From NCBI GenBank assembly GCA_018716015.1, contig DVKM01000025.1, forward strand, positions 1-36,717: 36,717 nt of DNA, read 5' to 3'. The notes under the pieces were generated by a model, which saw only the letters and a list, made by a program, of their open reading frames with translations, was not told the DNA's origin and searched no databases. Origin of the DNA: Candidatus Enterenecus stercoripullorum. GTDB taxonomy: Bacteria; Bacillota; Clostridia; Oscillospirales; Oscillospiraceae. How positions within the stretch are numbered: position 1 is the first letter of the stretch; each line of letters begins with the position of its first letter. The position numbers were made by a program, and so were the translations under genes. Positions 13,560-20,272 of the stretch are shown one piece after another.

Positions 13560-15794
13560 TCAGCCCGCAAACTCCCCCAACTCCCGCAGCAGCCGGGTGC
13601 GCAGGGCGGAGTACCGCCGGGCCTGGCGGTCGTTGGCGGTCATCTGGGTCAGCAGATCCCCGCTGCCCACCACCACGAACAGTTCCCGGGCCCGGGTGAT
13701 GGCGGTGTACAGCACCCCCCGGGTCAGCAGGGAGGGGGGCACGTCGCACAGGGCCAGGATCACCCCCCGGTACTCGCTGCCCTGGGCCTTGTGCACAGTG
13801 ACAGCATAGGCCAGCTCCAGCTCCCCCAGCATTTGGGCGGGGTAGGCCACCAGCCGGCCGTCAAAGGAGACGGTCAGCCCGCCGGGGTCCACCTCCAGAA
13901 TCACACCGATGTCCCCGTTAAACACCCCCAGGTCCTTTTCGCCTGTCTCCGGGTTTTCCCAGAACAGGTCGTAGTTATTCTTCACCTGCATCACCCGGTC
14001 TCCCTCCCGGAATACATACTGCCCGAAGGCCCGCTCCTTCTTGTCCGGGGCGGGGGGATTGAGGGCAGCCTGAAGAGCCCGGTTCAGGGTGGCGGTTCCC
14101 GCCCCCCGGCGGCGGGTGGGGGAGAGCACCTGAATCTGATCGGCGGGAATGCCCATCCCCCGGGGCAGGCGGGTCTGGCACAGCTCCACAATGGTATCCA
14201 CTGTTCGGGCCGGGCTCTGCCTTCCCATGTAAAAGAAGTCCTTCCCCTGGTTGGTCAGGTCCGGGGCCTTCCCCTGGTTGACTCCGTGGGCATTCATGAC
14301 GATGGCGCTCTGCTGGGCCTGTCGGAAGATCTCCGTCAGGGTAACGGCGGGCACCACCTGGCTACGCAGCAGATGGTCCAGCACGTTGCCCGGCCCCACC
14401 GAGGGCAGCTGGTCCGGGTCCCCCACCAACACCAGACGGCACTCCCCCCGCAGGGCAGCCAGCAGTGCCGCCATCAGGGACACGTCCACCATGGAGGTCT
14501 CGTCCACGATCACCGCGTCCGCCGCCAGGGGATCATCTTGGTTCTTGGTAAAGGCCAGCTGACCGGTGAAGGGGTCCATTTTGGTCTCTAGCAGGCGGTG
14601 GATGGTCTGGGCCTGCTTGCCGCAGGTCTCCGCCAGACGCTTGGCTGCCCGCCCGGTGGGGGCGGCCAGAGCGGTCTCCAAACCCAGCGCCTCAAACAGG
14701 GCCAGCACCCCCCGCAGAGAGGTTGTCTTGCCTGTACCCGGCCCCCCGGTGAGCAGCATCACCTGACGGCCGGCCGCCAGGCGCACCGCCGTGCGCTGCT
14801 GCTGGGCGTAGACGATGCCCTGCTCGGCCTGGATCCGGTCAATCACCTCATCCAGGTTCCCAGGGGGTGCCAGCTCCGTGCGGCACATCTCCCCGATGCG
14901 CATGGCCACATAGCGCTCCGCGCCATACAGCCCTGTGGGGTAGCAGGCGGTCACCCCGGCGATGTCCTCCCGGACGATCTCCCCCCGCTCCACCAAGTTG
15001 TCCAGCCCCTCCTCCAGGCAGTCCCCCTCCACATGGATCAGGGCGGAGGTGGCCGCCAGCAGCTTGTTCTGGGGCAAAAACACGTGGCCGTTATCCCCGT
15101 TGTGATCCAGTTCAAAGAGCAGCGCCGCCTCAATCCGCTGGGGATCGTCCCCCGGCACGCCCAGGGCGATAGCCAGCTCGTCCACTCGGTCGAAGGGGAT
15201 GTCCAGGCTCCGGTCGGCCAGCACATAGGGATTGTCCTCGATCACCTGGGCCGCCAGATCTCCAAACCGGCGGTACAGGGGTGTGGCCGCGCCCAGGGGC
15301 AGCTTGTGCTCGGAGAGAAAGTCCGCCAGCCGCCGCATGCCCATCTGCTCCCGGAAGGCCTCCCCGATGGCCCGGGCCCGCTTGGGGGTCACCCCCCGCA
15401 GCTCGCTGAGCCGCTCCGGCTCCTTTTCAATGACCTCCAGGGCGTCGGCGCCGAATTTTGCCATGATCTGCCGGGCCAGCCCCGCCCGGACGCCCTTGAT
15501 GGCCCCTGACGCCAGATACTCGAATATCGCCTTCTCCCCCACCGGCATATGCCGCACCACCACCTCCGCCTTGAACTGCTCCCCATAGGCCGGGTGGTGG
15601 CCCCAGCTCCCCTCCAGTTCCAGCACCTCACCGGGGGTCACCCCGGGCATACAGCCCACGGCGGTGATCTCCCCGGCCTGGCCGCAGCTGAGCTTCAGCA
15701 CCGTGTAGCCGTTCTCCTCGTTGCGAAACAGCAGGGCGGACACGGTGCCCTCCACATGGTTCTGGGGGTTTTGATTTTGCTTTTCCTCAGTCAT
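13560..15794 (-). CDS. recD2: RecD2-type ATP-dependent 5'-3' DNA helicase
   Basis: A 744-residue SF1B helicase of the RecD2/RecD-like family, which acts without RecBC. An N-terminal OB-like and helix-hairpin-helix region (residues 1-300) contains LRGVTPKRARAIGEAF. The motor carries Walker A LTGGPGTGKTTS (348-359), motif II VIVDETSMVD, LVGDPDQLPSVGPG (motif III), and the C-terminal UvrD-like motif YAVTVHKAQGSEY, followed by LYTAITRARE. It probably functions in replication-coupled repair or mismatch repair. The start chosen is ATG 15794, with GGAG eight bases upstream; an in-frame ATG at 15857 would add 21 residues without a ribosome site. It is followed 89 bases later by lysA. Confidence 0.93.
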   Translation of the reverse strand: MTEEKQNQNPQNHVEGTVSALLFRNEENGYTVLKLSCGQAGEITAVGCMPGVTPGEVLELEGSWGHHPAYGEQFKAEVVVRHMPVGEKAIFEYLASGAIKGVRAGLARQIMAKFGADALEVIEKEPERLSELRGVTPKRARAIGEAFREQMGMRRLADFLSEHKLPLGAATPLYRRFGDLAAQVIEDNPYVLADRSLDIPFDRVDELAIALGVPGDDPQRIEAALLFELDHNGDNGHVFLPQNKLLAATSALIHVEGDCLEEGLDNLVERGEIVREDIAGVTACYPTGLYGAERYVAMRIGEMCRTELAPPGNLDEVIDRIQAEQGIVYAQQQRTAVRLAAGRQVMLLTGGPGTGKTTSLRGVLALFEALGLETALAAPTGRAAKRLAETCGKQAQTIHRLLETKMDPFTGQLAFTKNQDDPLAADAVIVDETSMVDVSLMAALLAALRGECRLVLVGDPDQLPSVGPGNVLDHLLRSQVVPAVTLTEIFRQAQQSAIVMNAHGVNQGKAPDLTNQGKDFFYMGRQSPARTVDTIVELCQTRLPRGMGIPADQIQVLSPTRRRGAGTATLNRALQAALNPPAPDKKERAFGQYVFREGDRVMQVKNNYDLFWENPETGEKDLGVFNGDIGVILEVDPGGLTVSFDGRLVAYPAQMLGELELAYAVTVHKAQGSEYRGVILALCDVPPSLLTRGVLYTAITRARELFVVVGSGDLLTQMTANDRQARRYSALRTRLLRELGEFAG

Positions 15795-15921
15795 GGCGGA
15801 CGCTCCAGTCAAACAAATGTTTTGTTTGATTATAACAAGTTTCTTCCGGGATTTCAATGTAAACCGCCCAACGTTTAAGCCCCTTTCCGGGATTTTCCCC
15901 CACCGGCGGAAACTGCATCGC

Positions 15922-15927
15922 TATAAT
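15922..15927 (+). promoter_or_regulatory. Probable -10 box for the gene at 15965
   Basis: A perfect TATAAT lies 37 bases before the ATG. No good -35 box is seen at the expected place, so this is only a partial promoter. Confidence 0.4.
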
Positions 15928-15964
15928 TTGCGTTTTGGCGCATACTATCCCAGAGGTGATGGAA

Positions 15965-16393
15965 ATGCTCAGCGAAAATCAGCTGCTCAACCATATCTAT
16001 CAAACCGCGGAAATGGGCGAGGACGGCATCCGCACGGTGCTGAAATACGCCGACGAGCCCAAGCTGGTCAAGGCATTGCACAGCCAGATGGCAGAATATC
16101 AGCACATCCAGAACGCCGCCGGGGCCATGCTCCACGCCCGGGGCGAGCCTCCCAAGGGGATCGGCCCCGTGGCCAAGCTGTCCTCCGAGGCCATGACCGC
16201 CATGAAGTCCCTCACCGACCGCTCCGCCACCAATATCGCCCAGATGATGATCCAGGGCTCCACCATGGGAGTGACCAAGAGCCTGCGCACCCTCCGGGAC
16301 TGCGAACTGAAAGATCATAAGGTGCGGGAGCTGGCGGACCGGCTGCTGAAGACGGAGGAGGCCAACATCGAGGAGATGAAGGGATTTCTGTGA
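15965..16393 (+). CDS. Small helical protein of unknown function
   Basis: A 142-residue soluble protein with no signal peptide or membrane segment. The sequence reads as four to five amphipathic helices: LLNHIYQTAEMGEDGIRTVL, KALHSQMAEYQHIQNAAGAML, SATNIAQMMIQGSTMGVTKS and a C-terminal EEANIEEMKGF. This looks like a ferritin-like four-helix bundle of the DUF2383 kind, but without a clear set of metal ligands. The start is ATG 15965, eight bases after AGAGG; an earlier TTG (15935) and an ATG (15959) have poorer spacing. It stands alone between a TATAAT box and a strong terminator. Function not recognised. Confidence 0.7.
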   Translation: MLSENQLLNHIYQTAEMGEDGIRTVLKYADEPKLVKALHSQMAEYQHIQNAAGAMLHARGEPPKGIGPVAKLSSEAMTAMKSLTDRSATNIAQMMIQGSTMGVTKSLRTLRDCELKDHKVRELADRLLKTEEANIEEMKGFL

Positions 16394-16424
16394 GAAGGGG
16401 AGGAGCCATCGCTCCTCCCCTTCT
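16393..16424 (+). terminator. Terminator after the small helical protein gene
   Basis: AGAAGGGGAGGAGC (16393-16406) pairs perfectly with GCTCCTCCCCTTCT (16411-16424) around a CATC loop, directly after the stop codon. Confidence 0.8.
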
Positions 16425-16466
16425 CCCTGTGTTTCTACCTCCATCCTTCTGTTTCCACCGTTATCC

Positions 16467-16495
16467 TTGACTCTTTCTCCAAATTATAATATATT
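16467..16495 (+). promoter_or_regulatory. Promoter of the XRE regulator
   Basis: TTGACT (16467-16472), 17-base spacer, TATATT (16490-16495). A separate TATAAT at 16485-16490 is too close to the -35. Confidence 0.6.
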
Positions 16496-16524
16496 TTTCT
16501 AGTAACAGGACTGCATCTGACCGC

Positions 16525-16545
16525 ATCGGACACGCTGTGTCCGAT
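16525..16545. promoter_or_regulatory. Perfect inverted repeat upstream of the XRE regulator (possible operator)
   Basis: ATCGGACAC and GTGTCCGAT are separated by GCT. It lies between the promoter and the start codon, where binding by the XRE protein would block its own transcription. It could also be a leader hairpin. Confidence 0.5.
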
Positions 16546-16586
16546 TTGGATGTCTTTGACCTCATGGGGTAAGAAGGGGGTATCAC

Positions 16587-17153
16587 ATGGCATTATCAGA
16601 CAACACAAGGAACGCCAGAGAGCAGCGGGGCGTATCTCAGGAGTTGGTGGCGGAAAAACTTGGGGTAAGCCGGCAAGCGGTTTCCAAATGGGAGACTGGG
16701 CAAGCGGAGCCCTCTCCCCAAAATTTATTGCAACTTGTAGAATTTTTGAAAGTCGACACCAATATTTTGTTGAATGAAAGTCCTGATCAGAAAGTATTTC
16801 CCGAAGAAAATATTGAACAGACTGGGATTCGAACTTCCCTCAATCAGAGAAATGCAATTTTCCCCATTTCTTCTTGTACGGCGCAGATGTTTGCATGGTC
16901 TATTAATCCGGGGCAAATTGATCTTTTTAAGTATAGTTTAGTCGCTATTTCTTTCCTTTTCATGGTTTTGTTGCTGTATAACATTTGGTTTAAGACCGGG
17001 CGGGCCACAAGGATAAAACTGCTCGCCAGAGTGATTGCCTTTTCTGTTATCTTCAATATCGTTGTGGGCGTGGGTTGTTCCATTGCTGGCGGTTTTGTTT
17101 CCCTTTTTGCCGGAATCGTTCTGATGCTTTCGGGTTTGAAAATTGCTCAATAA
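16587..17153 (+). CDS. XRE-family regulator with C-terminal membrane helices
   Basis: A 188-residue protein. Residues about 1-63 are a helix-turn-helix of the XRE family: SQELVAEKLGVSRQAVSKWETG is the DNA-reading part. A linker of about 50 residues is followed by two or three hydrophobic helices (about 116-136 and 146-186), so the DNA-binding domain would be tethered to the membrane. Similar HTH-plus-membrane proteins are common in Firmicutes as local sensors or immunity-type regulators; none of their usual partner genes is adjacent. Codons and flanks are clearly more AT-rich than the neighbours, which suggests acquisition. The start is ATG 16587 behind AGAAGGGGG. Confidence 0.85.
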   Translation: MALSDNTRNAREQRGVSQELVAEKLGVSRQAVSKWETGQAEPSPQNLLQLVEFLKVDTNILLNESPDQKVFPEENIEQTGIRTSLNQRNAIFPISSCTAQMFAWSINPGQIDLFKYSLVAISFLFMVLLLYNIWFKTGRATRIKLLARVIAFSVIFNIVVGVGCSIAGGFVSLFAGIVLMLSGLKIAQ

Positions 17154-17178
17154 AAGCCCTTTGGGGACGTAAACTGTA

Positions 17179-17219
17179 AACCGCCCCAGATTGTGCAAAC
17201 AGCACAATCTGGGGCGGTT
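17179..17219 (+). terminator. Terminator after the XRE regulator
   Basis: AACCGCCCCAGATTGTGC (17179-17196) pairs perfectly with GCACAATCTGGGGCGGTT (17202-17219) over 18 bp. Confidence 0.85.
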
Positions 17220-17466
17220 CATTATATTACCAAAGACCAACCGCAGGGTTGTGGAATGGCCCGTTCCAGTCAATACCGATGTAAATTCCTTTATTCAGAG
17301 CTATTTATATATTATATAAAAACGCACGTTAACGGAAGCAAATAAATTAAGATAGAGTACAATCACTACGTGGATTTATAGGAACTGCTTCTATGTATCA
17401 AAAATCAGGGAAAGAGGGAGTCGGTGTGCTGGAAAGTTTGGGTCCCAGGCGGTTCAGATAGAAGGG
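17220..17466. other. AT-rich intergenic stretch without a recognisable gene
   Basis: About 250 bases, much more AT-rich than the rest of the window, including a TATTTATATATTATATAAA run near 17302. Only a 22-codon frame (17394-17462) without a clear ribosome site is present. It may be the remnant of an inserted segment that includes the XRE gene. Confidence 0.5.
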
Positions 17467-17487
17467 AAGGGGGCGGGCCGCCCCCTT
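17467..17487. terminator. GC-rich hairpin after cysS
   Basis: AAGGGGGC (17467-17474) pairs with GCCCCCTT (17480-17487), six bases from the cysS stop. The minus-strand T-run is poor, so strength is uncertain. Confidence 0.6.
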
Positions 17488-17493
17488 CTTGTC

Positions 17494-18942
17494 TCACACT
17501 CTCTTCCACACCGCGCCGCCAGGCGTGTCGGTGATCTCGACGCCCTGGGTTTTCAGTTCCTCCCGGATTCGGTCGGCGGTGGCAAAGTCCTTAGCCTGCT
17601 TGGCCTGGGCCCGCTGGAGGACCAGCGCGTCGATGGCCGGGTCGCCCTCCCCCTGGATGGTGATGCCGCCGGAGGAGGCGGTGGCAGTCTGGGCCGCCTG
17701 CTTCTCCCGCTCCTGGGCGGCCTTCGGCAGCAGGGACAGGGACAATACCTGGTCGAAGTCGGCCAGGATGGCCAGCCGGGTGGCGTCGTTGGCCTTGGCC
17801 TTCAGCGCGTCGTACAGCAAGGTAACTGCCTGGGCGGTGTTCAGGTCGTTGCCCACCTGCTGGATGAACTTCTCCCGGTACTCCTTGACCACATCCTCGT
17901 CCACTGCCCCGTCCCCGGGTTTAAGGGCGGCAATGCGTCGGATCAGCTTCTGGTAGGCGGTGGCGGCGTTGTCCAGGTTCTCCCAGGAGAACACCAGGGC
18001 CTTGCGGTAGTGGCTTTGCAGGCAGAAGAAGCGGTAGGCCAGAGGGTCGTACCCCTTCTCTTCCAGCAGGGAGACAGTTAAAAACTCCCCCTTGCTCTTG
18101 GACATCTTCCCCGAGTTGGTGTTCAGGTGGTGGACGTGGAACCACTGCGCGCACCAGGGGTGGCCCAGGTAGGCCTCCGACTGGGCGATCTCGTTGGTAT
18201 GATGGGGGAAGGCGTTGTCCACCCCGCCGCAGTGCAGGTCCAGCCACTCTCCATTATATTTCATGGAGATGCAGGAGCACTCGATGTGCCAGCCGGGGTA
18301 ACCCGCCCCCCAGGGGGAGTCCCATTTCAGGGCCTGGTCCTCGAATTTGGACTTGGTGAACCAGAGGACAAAGTCGTTCTTGTTGCGCTTGTTCTGGTCC
18401 TCCTCCACGCCCTCCCGGACGCCCACAGCCAGATCCGCCTCATCGTGGTCGTGAAACACGTAGTAATGGGCCAGCCTGGAGGTATCGAAGTACACGTTGC
18501 CCCCCGCGAAATAGGCATAGCCCTTGTCCATGAGGGCGGACACCACCTTGATATAATCTTCGATCATCCCGGTGGCGGGCTGCACCACGTCGGGGGTCTT
18601 GATGTTGAGCTTTTTGCAGTCGTCGAAGAACGCGTCGGTGTAAAACTGGGCGATCTCCATGACAGATTTGTGCTCCCGCTTGGCCCCCTTGAGCATCTTG
18701 TCCTCGCCGGTATCCGCATCCGAGGCCAGGTGGCCCACATCGGTGATGTTCATCACCCGGTTCACGTCATAGCCCTCGTAGCGCAGGTACTTTTCCAGCA
18801 CGTCCTCCATGATATAGGAGCGCAGGTTGCCGATGTGGGCAAAGTGGTACACCGTGGGGCCGCAGGTGTACATCTCCACATGGCCGGGGGTATGGGTGTG
18901 AAATTCTTCTTTCTTATGGGCGGCGGAATTGTATAGATACAT
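17494..18942 (-). CDS. cysS: Cysteinyl-tRNA synthetase
   Basis: Charges tRNA-Cys in the cytoplasm. The protein is 482 residues, typical length. Class I signatures: the HIGN motif at residues 36-39 after CGPTVYHFA, with C27 a zinc ligand, and KMSKS in NTNSGKMSKSKGEFLTV. The remaining zinc-site residues are in ECSCISM and in the VDNAFPHHTNEIAQSE segment. The start is ATG 18942, with AAGGAG eight bases upstream inside the end of cysE. The cysE stop is six bases away, so the two genes are co-transcribed from the promoter and cysteine T-box at 19613-19887. Cysteine supply and tRNA charging are thus controlled together. Confidence 0.97.
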   Translation of the reverse strand: MYLYNSAAHKKEEFHTHTPGHVEMYTCGPTVYHFAHIGNLRSYIMEDVLEKYLRYEGYDVNRVMNITDVGHLASDADTGEDKMLKGAKREHKSVMEIAQFYTDAFFDDCKKLNIKTPDVVQPATGMIEDYIKVVSALMDKGYAYFAGGNVYFDTSRLAHYYVFHDHDEADLAVGVREGVEEDQNKRNKNDFVLWFTKSKFEDQALKWDSPWGAGYPGWHIECSCISMKYNGEWLDLHCGGVDNAFPHHTNEIAQSEAYLGHPWCAQWFHVHHLNTNSGKMSKSKGEFLTVSLLEEKGYDPLAYRFFCLQSHYRKALVFSWENLDNAATAYQKLIRRIAALKPGDGAVDEDVVKEYREKFIQQVGNDLNTAQAVTLLYDALKAKANDATRLAILADFDQVLSLSLLPKAAQEREKQAAQTATASSGGITIQGEGDPAIDALVLQRAQAKQAKDFATADRIREELKTQGVEITDTPGGAVWKRV

Positions 18943-18948
18943 GGTTGA

Positions 18949-19584
18949 TTACTCCTTTTCGTACAGCGTTCTCTCCAGCGCCTCCACCCTGCGGACAAGG
19001 GTGTTGATCTCTTCCAGGGTGGGGTTGTTTACGCTGGTCTGGTCCACCTCGGCGGCATAGTTTACCTTCTTGCCGTGGAGGCGCACCACCTGGGCGGGCA
19101 CCCCCACGGCGGTGGCCCCCGCCGGGATCTCGCTGAGCACCACTGCGTTGGCGGCGATGCGGGCCCCGTCCCCCACGGTGAAGGGCCCCAGCACCTTGGC
19201 CCCCGTGGAGATGAGTACGTTGTTGCCAATGGTGGGGTGGCGCTTGCCCTGGTCCTTTCCGGTGCCTCCCAGGGTAACGCCGTGATAGATGAGGCAGTCG
19301 TCCCCCACTTCGGCGGTCTCCCCGATGACGATGCCCATGCCGTGATCAATGACCAACCTGCGGCCGATCTTGGCCCCGGGGTGGATCTCGATCCCCGTCC
19401 AAAACCGGCTCCACTGGGACACAAACCGGGCAATAAACTTCAGCCTGTGCCGGTAGAAAAAGTGGGCAAGGCGGTGGTACAGGGTTGCGTGAACCCCGGG
19501 ATAGAGCAGGAAGATCTCCAGCCTGCTGCGCGCCGCCGGGTCCCGGGCCTGATAGGCCCGCAAAGTTTCACCTAATCGGGTCAT
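18949..19584 (-). CDS. cysE: Serine O-acetyltransferase
   Basis: Makes O-acetylserine from serine and acetyl-CoA, the first step of cysteine synthesis. The 211-residue protein has the left-handed beta-helix hexapeptide repeats: IEIHPGAKIGRRLVIDHGMGIVIGETAEVGDD, then IYHGVTLGGTG, with the catalytic histidines in DHGMG and YHGVTLG. The C-terminus after VGVPAQVV is extended by about 40 residues that look like a short coiled coil (EEINTLVRRVEALERTL). The start is ATG 19584, twelve bases after AAAGGAGG, slightly long but the best choice; an extension to 19674 would run through the T-box terminator. It is first in the cysE-cysS operon. Confidence 0.93.
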   Translation of the reverse strand: MTRLGETLRAYQARDPAARSRLEIFLLYPGVHATLYHRLAHFFYRHRLKFIARFVSQWSRFWTGIEIHPGAKIGRRLVIDHGMGIVIGETAEVGDDCLIYHGVTLGGTGKDQGKRHPTIGNNVLISTGAKVLGPFTVGDGARIAANAVVLSEIPAGATAVGVPAQVVRLHGKKVNYAAEVDQTSVNNPTLEEINTLVRRVEALERTLYEKE

Positions 19585-19612
19585 AATCGTAGTATGCCTC
19601 CTTTCCTGGGAA

Positions 19613-19852
19613 GAAAAAACGCCTCCCATGTCCCCAGGGACATGAGAGGCGGCAAAAAATCGTCGCGGTTCCACTCTCTTTTCTCACTCGATGGCCGTAT
19701 CGTGGCCGGACGGAGGGCACCTGCGTCCCCCTCGCTCCCGCTTGCACTTCACATGAGGTTCCCCTGAGCCCCGCTTTCAGCCGGTGACAAGGCCTCTCTG
19801 TCAGCTTCCGCCCATGCTACTCTCCGCGTTCACAGCGATATTCCTTTGATAC
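19613..19852 (-). promoter_or_regulatory. T-box leader, cysteine-specific, controlling cysE-cysS
   Basis: On the minus strand the T-box core TGGAACCGCG is at 19673-19664. The terminator pairs GCCTCTCATGTCC with GGACATGGGAGGC (19650-19621) and is followed by six T. Stem I carries the AGAGAGTAG-type motif soon after the start of the transcript. A TGC triplet (19746-19744) in the context GAAGTGCAAG, about 106 bases from the predicted transcription start, is the likely specifier and codes cysteine. Uncharged tRNA-Cys would stabilise the antiterminator. Confidence 0.92.
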
Positions 19853-19858
19853 TTTAGT

Positions 19859-19887
19859 ATATTACCATACCCGCCAAATGGTGTCAA
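19859..19887 (-). promoter_or_regulatory. Promoter of the cysE-cysS operon
   Basis: On the minus strand TTGACA (19887-19882), 17-base spacer, TAATAT (19864-19859). Confidence 0.85.
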
Positions 19888-19930
19888 GACAAGGCACTGC
19901 CCGCACCCGGTAAAATTTTTTGATTTCCCC

Positions 19931-19985
19931 TTGACATTTTTGTTAGCATGTGCTAACATTATAATCGAAGTTAGCGCTAGCTAAC
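19931..19985 (+). promoter_or_regulatory. Promoter with two operator palindromes
   Basis: TTGACA (19931-19936), 17-base spacer, TAACAT (19954-19959); a perfect TATAAT at 19960-19965 gives an alternative -10. GTTAGCA/TGCTAAC (19942-19948/19951-19957) lies within the spacer. A second palindrome, GTTAGC/GCTAAC (19970-19975/19980-19985), covers the start region. Two copies of TTAGC-N4-GCTAA spaced 28 bases apart suggest a dimeric repressor, for instance of the MarR family. No regulator gene is adjacent. Confidence 0.75.
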
Positions 19986-20027
19986 CTCCAATGTAATCTC
20001 CTTCCATGTTTTGAACCAGGGATCTGA

Positions 20028-20068
20028 AACCGCCCGCGCCGTGACTGGCGCGGGCGGTTCCCTTTTTT
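20028..20068 (+). terminator. Intrinsic terminator between the operator-promoter and the ABC exporter genes
   Basis: AACCGCCCGCGCC (20028-20040) pairs perfectly with GGCGCGGGCGGTT (20047-20059), followed by CCC and six T (20063-20068). It is on the same strand as the promoter at 19931 and 205 bases before the first exporter gene. It is either an attenuator or the end of a very short transcript. The remaining leader to 20272 has no clear open frame. Confidence 0.85.
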
Positions 20069-20272
20069 CCCACTCCGGGAAGGGCGCCCGGGGTGCATTC
20101 CCGCCCGTAACGCTTCCTCGCTTTTGATGCAAAATGTCCCGAGGATTCTTCTGAGATTTTTCTGCTTTTGTGGATTTGACGATTCCATTCTTTTATTAAA
20201 ATGTGTATACTTATGCTTGCCATTGTTTGCCCGTGTATTGGAAAGACGTTTGCTTGAGGAGAAAGGAAAGAA

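Noticed and set aside
12133-15509. Several plus-strand frames over lysA and recD2 (for example 12133-13206, 13458-14591, 14598-15509)
   Set aside because: Antisense to two conserved enzymes; low-complexity translations.
19966-20060. A BmrB-like leader peptide before the exporter
   Set aside because: The only ATG codons run into a stop at once (ATGTAA, ATGTTTTGA), and no ribosome site is present.
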